DNA of 64,000 nucleotides from Terrabacter sp040702505 (GCF_040702505.1 NZ_JBFBLC010000008.1:1-64000), one strand, 5' to 3'; shown: positions 26,473-34,880, counted from the stretch's first letter. A program made the numbers and translations. Notes: generated by a model not told the origin, from the letters alone.

Positions 26473-27534
26473 TCAGCTGGTCTTCGGCAGTCCGGGAGGG
26501 TTGACCTGCGACTTCGCGACTGCCTCGCTGCTGAGGTTCCAGCGGGCCAGGACCTTGGCGTAGCTGCCGTCGGCGATGGCGGAGTTGATGGCGGCGGCGT
26601 ACGGCGCGGCCAGGCCCGAGCCCTTCTTCGTCAGGACGGCGATCAGGCCCTGGAGGGACGCGCCGGCGCCGGAGAAGTGACCGATCGCCTCGGTCTGGCC
26701 GCCCGTGGCGACGTGGTAGGCGACGCTCGGATTGGGCCCGAAGTAGGCGTCGATGCGGTGCGAGGCGAGCGCGAGGTAGTAGTCGGTCTGCGACTGGAAG
26801 TACTTGATGTTCGCCGGGGCGAGGCCAGCCGCGACGTTGGCCTTGTTCCAGTCGAGGAGGATCTTCTCCTGGTTCGTGCCGGAGCCGACCGCGATGGTCT
26901 TGCCGGCGATGTCCTTGCCGCTGGTGACCTTCCACGTTCCACCCTTGGGCGCTTCGAAGGCGAGGTCGTCCTTGCGGTAGGTGGCGAAGTCGTACTTCTG
27001 CTTGCGCTCCTCGGTGACGGTGACGTTGGTCAGGGCGACGTCGTAGCGGCCGGAGTCGATCCCGAGGAAGACGTTCTCCCAGCTCGTGGCCGGCGTCTGG
27101 ACCTTGAGCCCGAGCTTGTCGGCGAAGAGGTGGGCGAGGTCGACCTCGACGCCGATGACCGTCTTGTCGTCGTCGGCGGTGAAGACGAGGGGCGGGGTGC
27201 CGCCGCCGGCGCCTGCGTTGGCAGCCGTGATGGTGCCGCGCTCACGGATCGCTGCGGGGAGAAGAGCGGCCGCCTTCTCGTCCTTGGTGGCGGTGACCCG
27301 CTTCTGGGCCGGCGAGGTGTTGATGCCTGCCGCGGCGGCGCCGGGCCGGGCTGAGGCGGCGGAGCCTGACGAGCTGGCTTCGGCGGGGCCGGAGCAGGCG
27401 CTCGCGGTCAGCGCGGCGATGGCGGCGAAGCCGGTGAGCGTGAGCCGCAGGGTCGAGGCCCGGCTGGTGCGGGATGCGTTGAAGGTGGTCGCGACCGGGC
27501 CGGCGTGGACGGGGCGGGAGTCGTGGTTGGACAT
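26473..27534 (-). CDS. Amino-acid-type ABC transporter substrate-binding lipoprotein (paralog)
   Basis: A 353-aa lipoprotein with a longer N-terminus. The lipobox is LTASAC (Cys47), then a Ser/Ala-rich linker. The SBP_bac_3 domain shares IGVEVDLAHLFADKLGL, WENVFLGIDSGRYDVALTN and KYDFATYR with its neighbour, so the two arose by tandem duplication. Having two binding proteins for one permease-ATPase set suggests two related ligands. TcyJ/TcyK of B. subtilis offer a precedent. Gaps of 47 and 76 bp separate it from its neighbours in the operon. Confidence 0.88.
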   Translation of the reverse strand: MSNHDSRPVHAGPVATTFNASRTSRASTLRLTLTGFAAIAALTASACSGPAEASSSGSAASARPGAAAAGINTSPAQKRVTATKDEKAAALLPAAIRERGTITAANAGAGGGTPPLVFTADDDKTVIGVEVDLAHLFADKLGLKVQTPATSWENVFLGIDSGRYDVALTNVTVTEERKQKYDFATYRKDDLAFEAPKGGTWKVTSGKDIAGKTIAVGSGTNQEKILLDWNKANVAAGLAPANIKYFQSQTDYYLALASHRIDAYFGPNPSVAYHVATGGQTEAIGHFSGAGASLQGLIAVLTKKGSGLAAPYAAAINSAIADGSYAKVLARWNLSSEAVAKSQVNPPGLPKTS

Positions 27535-27610
27535 GGCGGAGCTCCTCTCGGCACCGAGGCGGTGCGAGTCGTGGTGAGGGGGTGTGGATGCCGCAGGGTG
27601 CGGCGAAGGG

Positions 27611-28390
27611 TCAGAGGACGCGGTCGAGGAAGGCGCGCGTCCGTTCGTGGTGTGGGTTGTCGAGGACCTCGGCCGGTGGCCCCTGCTCGACGAGGCGGCC
27701 GGCGTCGAGGAAGACCACGGTGTCGGCGACCTCGCGGGCGAAGCCGATCTCGTGGGTGACGACCACCAGCGTTGCCCCGTCGCGAGCCAGCTCCTTGATG
27801 ACGTCGAGGACCTCGCCGACGAGCTCGGGGTCCAGCGCCGAGGTCGGCTCGTCGAAGAGGATGACGTCGGGCTGCAGGGCGAGGGCCCGCGCGATGGCGA
27901 CGCGTTGCTGCTGGCCGCCGGAGAGCTGCCGCGGGTACGCGGCCGCCTTGTCGGACAGGCCGACCCGGGCGAGCAGCTGCCGGGCCTCCGCCTCCACCTC
28001 CGAGCGACCGCGCCGCTGGGCGGACACGGGCGCCTCCACCACGTTCTCCAGGACCGTCAGGTGCGGGAAGAGGTTGAACTGCTGGAAGACGAAGCCGATA
28101 CGGCTGCGCTGGCGCAGGACCTCGCGCTCCGACAGCTCGTGCAGCCGGTCTCCGGACTGCCGGTACCCGATGAGGGTGTCCTTGATGCGGACCTGGCCGC
28201 GGTCGACCTTCTCGAGGTGGTTGATCGTGCGCAGCAGCGTCGACTTCCCAGAGCCGGAGGGGCCGAGCACGACGGTGACCGTGCCCTCCTCGAGCCGCAG
28301 GTCGATCCCGTCCAGGACGACGTGGCCGCCGAAGGACTTCGTGACGCCGCGCAGGTCGACGACGGGAGCGGCTGTGCTGGTGGGGCTCAT
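27611..28390 (-). CDS. Amino-acid ABC transporter ATP-binding protein
   Basis: A 259-aa ATPase of the polar-amino-acid uptake family (GlnQ/TcyN-like). Walker A GPSGSGKS, Q-loop VFQQFNLFPHLTVLENV, signature LSGGQQQR, Walker B VILFDEP and the H-loop in VVVTHE are intact. The ATG at 28390 overlaps the stop of the permease gene (ATGA), so translation is coupled. It energises the transporter of the organosulfur operon. Confidence 0.93.
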   Translation of the reverse strand: MSPTSTAAPVVDLRGVTKSFGGHVVLDGIDLRLEEGTVTVVLGPSGSGKSTLLRTINHLEKVDRGQVRIKDTLIGYRQSGDRLHELSEREVLRQRSRIGFVFQQFNLFPHLTVLENVVEAPVSAQRRGRSEVEAEARQLLARVGLSDKAAAYPRQLSGGQQQRVAIARALALQPDVILFDEPTSALDPELVGEVLDVIKELARDGATLVVVTHEIGFAREVADTVVFLDAGRLVEQGPPAEVLDNPHHERTRAFLDRVL

Positions 28391-29439
28391 CGGGCCACCT
28401 CCGCCGTCCCGGAGTTGTCCGTCCGGCCGCGCCCGCTGCGGGCGCTGGTGGCCCGCGCGGAGTACCCGGTCAGCCGCGCGCGCAGCCGTTGCAGCGGGGT
28501 CGGTGGCAGCGTGCGGGAGCTGCCCTTGGCGAAGTGCCGCTCGACGTAGAACTGCCCCACCGACAGCAGGGTCGTCAGCACGATGTACCAGACGGTGGCG
28601 ACCAGCAGCAGTGGCACGACCCGGGAGTTGCGCCCGTAGATGACCTGCACCTGATAGAAGAGCTCCGGGATCGCGAGCACCGACACGATCGAGGTGCCCT
28701 TGAAGAGGCTGATCACCTCGTTGGCGGCGTTCGGCAGAATCGAGCGCATCGCCTGAGGCAGGACGACTTTGGTGAACTGGCGAAGGCGCGGAATGCCCAG
28801 GGCCGCGGCTGCCTCGCGCTGGCCTTCGTCGACCGCGAGGATGCCGCCGCGGATGATCTCGGCGGCGTAGGCCGCCTGGTGCAGTGCCAGACCGAGGACG
28901 GCGGCGCCGAGGGCCCCGAACAGGTCGTTGGTGGCGACGCTGCCGAACGAGGGGCCGAAGGGCAGCCCGAAAGAGATGGTCTGGTAGAGGTAGGCGATGT
29001 TGAACCAGAAGAGCAGCTGGACGATGAGCGGGATCGATCGGAAGGCCCAGATGTAAGTCCACGCGACCGAGCGCAGGAAACCGTTGTGGGACAGGCGCAT
29101 TGCGGCGAGGACGACTCCGAGGGCGAAACCCGTCACGGTCCCAAGCACGGTGAGCTGGATGGTGGTGCCGAGGGCGCGCACGATCGTCTCGCTGGCGAAG
29201 TACGCAGCGAAAGTGGACCACTCCCAGCCGGGGTTGGTGGCGAGCCCGTTGACGAACATCGCGACGAGGACGAGCACGCCCGCCACACCTACCCAGGTCC
29301 ACGGCGTGCGACGAGGGACCACGGTGAGGACGGACGACGTGTCGGGCACGGCGGTGAGTACGGCCGTCGCGGGCGGTGGAGCAGGAGCGGATGGGGAAGG
29401 TGCCGCCTGAGCGGTTCTCGGGACGGAGGTGGTGGACAC
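28387..29439 (-). CDS. Amino-acid ABC transporter permease (HisM family)
   Basis: A 350-aa membrane protein, first structural gene of the operon. A Pro/Ala-rich cytoplasmic leader of about 45 residues precedes five or six membrane helices. The EAA loop that contacts the ATPase reads EAAAALGIPRLRQFTKVVLP. The C-terminal 40 residues are basic and polar. Only one permease gene is present, so it would act as a homodimer. The GTG start at 29439 has AGGAGA 8-13 nt upstream. The 150-nt stretch between it and the leader peptide stop holds two strong hairpins (29466-29490 and 29539-29550). Confidence 0.9.
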   Translation of the reverse strand: MSTTSVPRTAQAAPSPSAPAPPPATAVLTAVPDTSSVLTVVPRRTPWTWVGVAGVLVLVAMFVNGLATNPGWEWSTFAAYFASETIVRALGTTIQLTVLGTVTGFALGVVLAAMRLSHNGFLRSVAWTYIWAFRSIPLIVQLLFWFNIAYLYQTISFGLPFGPSFGSVATNDLFGALGAAVLGLALHQAAYAAEIIRGGILAVDEGQREAAAALGIPRLRQFTKVVLPQAMRSILPNAANEVISLFKGTSIVSVLAIPELFYQVQVIYGRNSRVVPLLLVATVWYIVLTTLLSVGQFYVERHFAKGSSRTLPPTPLQRLRARLTGYSARATSARSGRGRTDNSGTAEVAR

Positions 29440-29589
29440 TTAGGGTCTCCTGGGGACACGGGCACGCCCGTCGGGGACGGGTGGCGTGGATAGGGGTCTG
29501 CGTCGGCGCGCCACGGCACGCGGGATCGCCGTGCGTCCGGGGCGCGCCCCGCCCGCGGTCGCGTCAGTGCACGCGAGTTGAGCGGTGCG

Positions 29590-29670
29590 TCACCGACGAC
29601 AGAGCGCGCTGGAGACGCGAAGCAGGTCGACGTGCCGACGGGCCACCAGGGTGGTCGTCCGTGCGCTCAT
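29590..29670 (-). CDS. Cys-ending leader peptide (attenuator)
   Basis: A 26-aa open frame from ATG 29670, with GAGGAG 5-10 nt upstream. It ends RRHVDLLRVSSALCRR, with codons TGT CGT CGG TGA. The (R)HVDLxRxxSxLCR ending is the hallmark of the actinobacterial 'putative leader peptides' that precede sulfur-assimilation genes. By analogy with the mycobacterial cysteine-responsive upstream frame, ribosome stalling at the late Cys/Arg codons in cysteine starvation would change the folding of the following RNA. Palindrome GGGGCGCGCCCC (29539-29550) and a second hairpin near the permease ribosome site are candidate control structures. The peptide has no predicted activity of its own. Confidence 0.85.
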   Translation of the reverse strand: MSARTTTLVARRHVDLLRVSSALCRR

Positions 29671-29702
29671 CGCTGCTCCTCGGGTCTCCGGGACCCGATC
29701 AA

Positions 29703-29817
29703 CGAGTCCGCGCTTGCCGGCGCCATCGGCGACCGGCCAGGTCTTCACCCGGAGCACCCCGCCGCGGAGGAGGGTTGCTGTCCAGCAAGCCGGGGCTGTG
29801 CACTGGAACTCGTGACC
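29703..29817 (-). ncRNA. SAM-IV riboswitch
   Basis: Read on the minus strand, the element opens GGTCACGAGTTCCAGTG, continues GCCCCGGCTTGCTGG, has the conserved core CAGCAACCCTCC (29769-29780), then GCGGGGTG and the P1 closing GAAGACC. P1 pairs GGTC with GACC. The pseudoknot pairs GCTTGC (29785-29790) with GCAAGC (29712-29717), where the 3' part reads GGCAAGCGCGGA. This is the layout of the actinobacterial SAM-IV class known from Mycobacterium. A 6-bp hairpin CGGGTC/GACCCG between it and the leader peptide ribosome site could couple SAM binding to translation of the leader. It should repress when S-adenosylmethionine is plentiful. Confidence 0.88.
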
Positions 29818-29824
29818 TGTGGTG

Positions 29825-29854
29825 AGCGTACGCACACGGACACGAAGCAGGCAA
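29825..29854 (-). promoter_or_regulatory. Promoter of the organosulfur operon
   Basis: On the minus strand a -35 box TTGCCT (29849-29854) is followed after 18 nt by a -10 box TACGCT (29825-29830). Transcription would start about seven bases later, at or just before the first base of the SAM-IV element, as expected for a riboswitch-led mRNA. Confidence 0.65.
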
Positions 29855-30215
29855 CCGCGCCAGACCACCGAAAGGCAGTGGATTGCCACATGGTGGCGCA
29901 ATGTCGCGGTGAGCGAAAACGATTCTGGGACAGTGGGATTCACTGTCGACTTACCGCTCTTGCAGGAAGAGATTCCCCACCCAACTGGTAGGAAATCTGC
30001 TTGGTCCCGTTTCGAATGTCGAGATTGCCCGGCTCACCATCCGCGCGAGTCGTGACGCAAAGGTGAGCTCGGCGGCCGTGCCGGACAGCGCGGCCGGTGC
30101 GGCCACGGGTGCGGCGTCCCGCCGGCAGGCCGGGGGACGAGCAGGACGCAGTGGGCGTCGAGCTCGGCGCGGAGGTCCTTGGTGTGGATGACGCCCTGGG
30201 ACCACGCATCTGCAG
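29855..30215. other. 361-bp interval between the operon promoter and the lipase gene
   Basis: Lower GC than its surroundings and without a convincing gene. The one clear structure is a 7-bp hairpin GACAGTG/CACTGTC (29929-29947). Short minus-strand frames here have no ribosome site or codon bias. The lipase gene at 30216 reads toward this interval, so it probably holds that gene's 3' end and upstream control sites of the organosulfur promoter. Confidence 0.5.
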
Positions 30216-31880
30216 TCAGGGCCTCGTCTCGCCGAGCCGGTCGGTGACGGTGAGCCTCAGGTAGGCCTGGTCGCCCAGGACCTGGAGGGTCTTCGCCACG
30301 TCGGGCAGCTCTACGCGAGAGGTCTGCCCGTCCGCCGTCGGCTCGAACGCGAGCGCAGCCCTTCGCCCCGGGGGGAGCCCCTCGGTGATCGGGTCGTTGA
30401 GGTCGATGGGGCCGCTGACCTCGCTGTTCCAGGCGGCCCAGGCCGTCAGCCCGTCGCCGTCCTGGCCGGGCCCCACGTCGACGATGAGCGTGTCGGCCCA
30501 CTCCGGCACCTGCTCGAGGTGGTCCGCGAAGAGGAAGCCGCTCGTGGTCTCGACGAGCTTGAAGACGCGGAGCGTCAGGACGTAGCGCAGCCTGCCGCCA
30601 TGCGCCGGGGGCCGAGCCTGCTCGTGGCGCTCGAGCGCGAGCTCCGCCTCGTGGCGGGGGTCCATGAGGAACGTGCTCGCCAGTGGCACAGGCGTGTCCG
30701 CCGTGTCGACGTGTCGCGCCAGCTCCTGGTTGATCTGGATCGGACACCAGTGCTCGGCCAGCTGCTCGCTGAGCACGATCGGCAGCCCGCGGATCGTCAG
30801 GCTCATGTCCGCCTGCCAGACCGGCCACCGGTCGGCCTCCGGCCGGGTGTCCATGTCGGAGGGGTATGCCGGCAGACCGCGGAGCGCGATGGTCGCTCCC
30901 CAGCGACCGAAGAGGAAGCGGCGCAGGCTCTGGTAGCCCTCCTCGGAGTTGACCTCGCCGTAGCGCCCGGAGTGCGACCGGTGGACGTAGGACCGGTGGG
31001 CGCCGCGCACGTACGCCCGTTCGATGGTGACCAGGCCGTCGCTCTTGGGGCCGACGACGACCTGGGACGGGCCGTAGTCCTTCGGGTCGGTGCCGACGAG
31101 GCAGAAGACGCGCGAGGGAGGCAGGACCTGAGGATCGAGCGCCTGCGGATCCCAGTCGTCCCCCGGACCGGGGAGGTCGCCGAACTGCTTGCCCGGCGTG
31201 AGGTAGCCGTACATCTTCGGCGGCGAGAAGATGTCGGCTCCGGCCGGTCCGAACGCCTCCTGCGCCCAGTCGAGGGCCCCGATGTCGAAGGCGATACCCC
31301 CGTGCGGCGTGCCGTAGGTGAACAGCCGGGCCACGACCTCCTTCGCCGGCAGCCGCCCCTGCTCGGCGCACACCTTCTGGATCATGCTGCGGCAGATGAG
31401 GCCGCCCATCGAGTGCGCGACGAGGAACACCTGTGGGGCTCCGGTCTTAGCGCGCACGAGCATCACGAGGTCGTAGAGGCCGGCGGCGGCCGCCTCGATG
31501 TCGAACCCGTCGGCGGTGACGCTCTGGTGGATCCGGTCCCACAGTCGTGTAAGGACCCCCTCCGGCGGGGGCTGGGCGAAGGTGGTGGCCGCCTGGTCGT
31601 AGAAGCGGTAGACCCACAGGGACTCCGGTGGCACCGACCCGTCGTCGGCAGACTCGAGGTAGTGCTGCTGGTCGCCGCGCACGAGCAGCCGGTAGTTCTC
31701 GTCCGCCATGAGGCGAAGCATCGGACCCTCGAACTGGTAGTACGCAGGACTCCCGTCCCCGCCGACGCGGATGTGGGTCGCGCCTTCGTTGAACCCGTAG
31801 AAGGGATCGTCGACCTGTGCGTTTATCCCGGCGGTGGTCCCGGCGTAGCCGCGCACGTAGATGACCGGCAGTCTGTCCAT
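30216..31880 (-). CDS. Lipase/esterase-like alpha/beta hydrolase
   Basis: A 554-aa protein. The N-terminal half is an alpha/beta hydrolase of the lipase type: PVIYVRGYAGTT near the start for the oxyanion region, VAHSMGGLICRSMI as nucleophile elbow (AHSMGG) and YGTPHGG after it. The C-terminal 230 residues are beta-rich and unrecognised, perhaps a substrate- or surface-binding domain. No signal peptide is seen. ATG 31880 is preferred over GTG 31883 because GAGGTG then has normal spacing. It is not obviously tied to its neighbours. Confidence 0.82.
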   Translation of the reverse strand: MDRLPVIYVRGYAGTTAGINAQVDDPFYGFNEGATHIRVGGDGSPAYYQFEGPMLRLMADENYRLLVRGDQQHYLESADDGSVPPESLWVYRFYDQAATTFAQPPPEGVLTRLWDRIHQSVTADGFDIEAAAAGLYDLVMLVRAKTGAPQVFLVAHSMGGLICRSMIQKVCAEQGRLPAKEVVARLFTYGTPHGGIAFDIGALDWAQEAFGPAGADIFSPPKMYGYLTPGKQFGDLPGPGDDWDPQALDPQVLPPSRVFCLVGTDPKDYGPSQVVVGPKSDGLVTIERAYVRGAHRSYVHRSHSGRYGEVNSEEGYQSLRRFLFGRWGATIALRGLPAYPSDMDTRPEADRWPVWQADMSLTIRGLPIVLSEQLAEHWCPIQINQELARHVDTADTPVPLASTFLMDPRHEAELALERHEQARPPAHGGRLRYVLTLRVFKLVETTSGFLFADHLEQVPEWADTLIVDVGPGQDGDGLTAWAAWNSEVSGPIDLNDPITEGLPPGRRAALAFEPTADGQTSRVELPDVAKTLQVLGDQAYLRLTVTDRLGETRP

Positions 31881-32021
31881 CACTCACCTCGGAGCAGACC
31901 GCGGTCGGCCAACCCGTCCGGACCTGTGCGCCGGAGGCATGTCGACCAGTGAGGGAGGACGGTCGCTCTCCGACCAGTGTGGTGGTCCGTGGGCGCCCTG
32001 TCCCCAGATCGACGGGTTCGC

Positions 32022-32981
32022 TCACCCGCGCGCGGGGAGCGCCTCCGTCACCAGCCGCGTGCGCAGCTCGTGGCTGCCGTCGGCGAGCGGCGCCTCGTAG
32101 AACAGGCGGTAGCGACCCGTCGGCGCCGACGGCCCGGACCCCGCCGACAGGTCCGGCAGCGGCACCACGGCGAGGTAGCGCACCTCGCTCACCGGGGCGT
32201 CCCCCACGGCCAGGAGCTCGCCGGGTGCGGCGCCGGGCACCGCCGTGCCGGTGCGCTCGGAGAAGTTCTCGGCCGTGCTCGCGCGCCCGTCGTAGGTGGC
32301 GGATCCGTCGGGCAGCACTGCCGTCACGCGGGCGCCGCGGGCGTCCCAGCTGCCGGCCCGGCCACGGAGGGCGACTCCCCGCCATCGCCACGTCAGGCCG
32401 TCCTCGCTGGTCGCATACCTCGTCACCATGCGGTCCTCCTCGCCCGCGACGTCGAGTGGGTGGCAGCAGACCCACGCCTGCCACTCCCGCGCGGTTCGCC
32501 GGACGACGGGGTCCTTGACGCCCGTCTGCGTGTCACCGGCGAAGGCGGTTCTCGGCTCCGCGGACTGCAGCCCAGCCGGATCTCCTGCCTCGAGGACGTC
32601 GATGCGCCAGTGCTTGCTGCCCGGCGTCGCGCACGAGACGTAGAGGCGCCACTGTCCGGCCTCTGTGCGCACGAGGGCCGGCCGCTCGAGCGACTCCGCG
32701 CCGAAGCGCTCCTTCTCGAGGCGCACGACCGGCGTCAGGCGCTCGCCGTCGGGAGCCAGACCCACGACGGTCGCACTCCCGCGCGACTCCGGGGTGCGTA
32801 CCCGGTAGGCCACGACGAACCCGCCGTCGTCGTCGAGGGCCGCGCTCGGTGCGCCGGCCCAGCTGCCGGGGCCGGGTGCAGGAGCGGGCACGACCACCGC
32901 GTATGCCGTCCCGCTCGCTGCCGCGGCGACGCGCGTCGCCTCGTCGGGAGCGCCTTCCACGCCTCGGAGTCTGGCACTCAC
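32022..32981 (-). CDS. Propeller-like protein of unknown function
   Basis: About 319 aa from GTG 32981; a GTG 15 nt further upstream is an alternative. Repeated blade-like units (GGFVVAYRV, WRLYVSCATPGSKHWRIDVLE, DPVVRRTAREWQAWVCCHPLD, GRYRLFYEAPLADG) suggest a five-bladed propeller such as those of GH43/GH32-type glycosidases. I cannot identify a catalytic acid triad with confidence, and no signal peptide is seen. The terminator after cysE lies between the two genes, so it probably has its own transcript. Confidence 0.6.
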   Translation of the reverse strand: MSARLRGVEGAPDEATRVAAAASGTAYAVVVPAPAPGPGSWAGAPSAALDDDGGFVVAYRVRTPESRGSATVVGLAPDGERLTPVVRLEKERFGAESLERPALVRTEAGQWRLYVSCATPGSKHWRIDVLEAGDPAGLQSAEPRTAFAGDTQTGVKDPVVRRTAREWQAWVCCHPLDVAGEEDRMVTRYATSEDGLTWRWRGVALRGRAGSWDARGARVTAVLPDGSATYDGRASTAENFSERTGTAVPGAAPGELLAVGDAPVSEVRYLAVVPLPDLSAGSGPSAPTGRYRLFYEAPLADGSHELRTRLVTEALPARG

Positions 32982-33001
32982 GGCCGCCCGGGGCACGGCG
33001 A

Positions 33002-33032
33002 AGGGCCCCGGCCGGATCGCGGTCGGGGCCCT
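33002..33032 (-). terminator. Terminator after cysE
   Basis: An 11-12-bp stem AGGGCCCCGGCC / GGTCGGGGCCCT with a 7-base loop, 20 bp beyond the cysE stop on the minus strand. There is no T-run, but the stem is strong. Confidence 0.65.
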
Positions 33033-33051
33033 GCTCTCTGAGAGGGAGCGC

Positions 33052-33768
33052 TCAGATGTACATGGCGGGGTCGAGCCACTGGTTGGTCGCGTCCCGCTTC
33101 GGGAAGCGCACCACCGCGGGTATGCCGGTCGCCACCGCTCCGGACGGGACGTCCTTGACGACAACGGAGTTCGCACCGATCTGCACGTCGTCGCCGACCT
33201 GGATCGCGCCGAGCACGCGGGCGCCGGCGCCGATCGTCACGCGGTTGCCCACGGTGGGGTGCCGCTTGACGTGCTGGAGCGACCGGCCGCCCAGCGTGAC
33301 GCCGTGGTAGAGCATGACGTCGTCGCCGACCTCGGCCGTCTCGCCGATGACGACACCCATGCCGTGGTCGATGAAGAAGCGCCGCCCGATGCGGGCCGCG
33401 GGGTGGATCTCCACCCCGGTGACCGAGCGCGCCACCGTGGCGAGGACCCGTGCCGGCAGCCGGCCGCCCGGACGCTTCCACAGCTCGTGCAGGCCGCGGT
33501 GCGCCCAGATGGCGTGCAGCCCGGGAGAGGTGAGCACCACCTCGAGCCGTGAGGTCGCAGCGGGGTCCCGCGCGATCGCGCCGTCGACGTCCTCGAGCGC
33601 ACGGTCGGCCAGCTTGCGCACGAGACCCAGCGGGCCGGCATACATGTGCTCCGGGCTCTCGCTGCGCTCGGCGGCGTGCGCGGCGCCGGCTCCGCCGTCA
33701 CCACGCACCAGCGTCAGCGGCTGCTCGGCCGTCCGCCGCTCCCGCTCCCACTTCGGTGCAGAGCTCAT
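33052..33768 (-). CDS. cysE: Serine O-acetyltransferase
   Basis: A 238-aa enzyme that acetylates L-serine with acetyl-CoA, the first step of cysteine synthesis. The left-handed hexapeptide-repeat domain is clear: VEIHPAARIGRRFFIDHGMGVVIGETAEVGDDVMLYHGVTLGG, a run that includes the catalytic His and the DHG motif. A shorter N-terminal helical domain resembles the EpsC/CysE type of Gram-positives. Its ATG is one base after the cysK stop (TGACATG), so the two form a coupled pair. Feedback control by cysteine is usual in the family. Confidence 0.94.
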   Translation of the reverse strand: MSSAPKWERERRTAEQPLTLVRGDGGAGAAHAAERSESPEHMYAGPLGLVRKLADRALEDVDGAIARDPAATSRLEVVLTSPGLHAIWAHRGLHELWKRPGGRLPARVLATVARSVTGVEIHPAARIGRRFFIDHGMGVVIGETAEVGDDVMLYHGVTLGGRSLQHVKRHPTVGNRVTIGAGARVLGAIQVGDDVQIGANSVVVKDVPSGAVATGIPAVVRFPKRDATNQWLDPAMYI

Positions 33769-33769
33769 G

Positions 33770-34699
33770 TCAGTCGACGAGGCCCTCGAAGAGGATGGTC
33801 GACAGGTAGCGCTCGCCGAACGAGGGGATGATCACGACGATCGTCTTGCCCTTGTTCTCCTCACGCTGCGCGACCTGGACCGCGGCCGCGATGGCGGCGC
33901 CGGAGCTGATGCCGACGAGCAGGCCCTCCTCCGTGGCCGCGCGGCGCGCCCACTTCACGGAGGTCTCGGCGTCGATGTCGATGACCTCGTCGTAGATCTC
34001 GGTGTCGAGGATGTCGGGCACGAAGTTGGCGCCGAGGCCCTGGATCTTGTGCGGACCGGGCTGGCCGCCGTTGAGGATCGGCGACTCGGCGGGCTCGACG
34101 GCGATGATCTTGACGTCGGGCTTGCGCGACTTGAGCACCTGGCCGACACCGGTGATCGTGCCACCGGTGCCGATGCCGGCGACGACGATGTCGACCTCGC
34201 CGTCGGTGTCCTTCCAGATCTCCTCGGCGGTCGTCTTCCGGTGGATCTCGGGGTTGGCCGCGTTGGCGAACTGGCGGGCCAGCACGCCGCCGCGCTCGGC
34301 GGCGATCTCCTCGGCCTTGGCGACCGCGCCCTTCATGCCGGTCGAGGGGTCGGTGAGGACGAGCTCGGCGCCGAACGCGCGCAGCAGCGCGCGGCGCTCC
34401 TTGCTCATCGACTCGGGCATCGTCAGCACCACGGCGTAGCCGCGGGCGGCGCCGACCATCGCCAGCGCGATACCGGTGTTGCCGGAGGTGGCCTCGACGA
34501 TGGTGCCGCCCGGCTTCAGCTCGCCACTGGCCTCCGCAGCGTCGACGATGGCGACGCCGATGCGGTCCTTGACGGAGTTGGCGGGGTTGTAGAACTCGAG
34601 CTTGGCCGCCACCGTCGCCTGCGCGCCGTCGGTCACCTTGTTGAGGCGCACGAGCGGCGTGTTGCCGACCAGCTTGGTCACGTCGTCGTAAATCGGCAT
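33770..34699 (-). CDS. cysK: Cysteine synthase A (O-acetylserine sulfhydrylase)
   Basis: A 309-aa PLP enzyme that joins sulfide to O-acetylserine. The PLP lysine is in NPANSVKDR, the substrate loop is TSGNTG and the phosphate-binding loop GIGTGGTITG. Length and motifs fit CysK and not cystathionine beta-synthase. Start ATG 34699 has AAAGGG about 10 nt upstream; the upstream GTG of the open frame is rejected for that reason. Adjacent CysE would form the cysteine synthase complex. The 303-bp upstream interval has an AT-rich stretch (about 34768-34800) that probably holds the promoter. Confidence 0.95.
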   Translation of the reverse strand: MPIYDDVTKLVGNTPLVRLNKVTDGAQATVAAKLEFYNPANSVKDRIGVAIVDAAEASGELKPGGTIVEATSGNTGIALAMVGAARGYAVVLTMPESMSKERRALLRAFGAELVLTDPSTGMKGAVAKAEEIAAERGGVLARQFANAANPEIHRKTTAEEIWKDTDGEVDIVVAGIGTGGTITGVGQVLKSRKPDVKIIAVEPAESPILNGGQPGPHKIQGLGANFVPDILDTEIYDEVIDIDAETSVKWARRAATEEGLLVGISSGAAIAAAVQVAQREENKGKTIVVIIPSFGERYLSTILFEGLVD

Positions 34700-34880
34700 G
34701 TGCGGGTGCCCTTTCACTGTGGGTTCGGCGAACCGTCGATGACTCGTTCGTCTACGGCAACCGGACCCTGCTTATGCATATTCCAACAGGACGTTATCCC
34801 CTGCCAACCAGGCGACCGCCATGCGGTCGCCTTCGGGCACTCCACGCATACCCAGGGCAGAGGGCGTATGCCGTCCCGCC

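Noticed and set aside
29703..29817. SAM-I (S-box) riboswitch
   Set aside because: The core CAGCAACCCTCC with downstream GCGGGGTG and the 3' pseudoknot strand GGCAAGC fits SAM-IV; the SAM-I four-way junction and kink-turn are not seen.
29985..30207. Small minus-strand genes between the operon promoter and the lipase gene
   Set aside because: Short frames without ribosome site, with Arg/Pro-rich low-complexity products.
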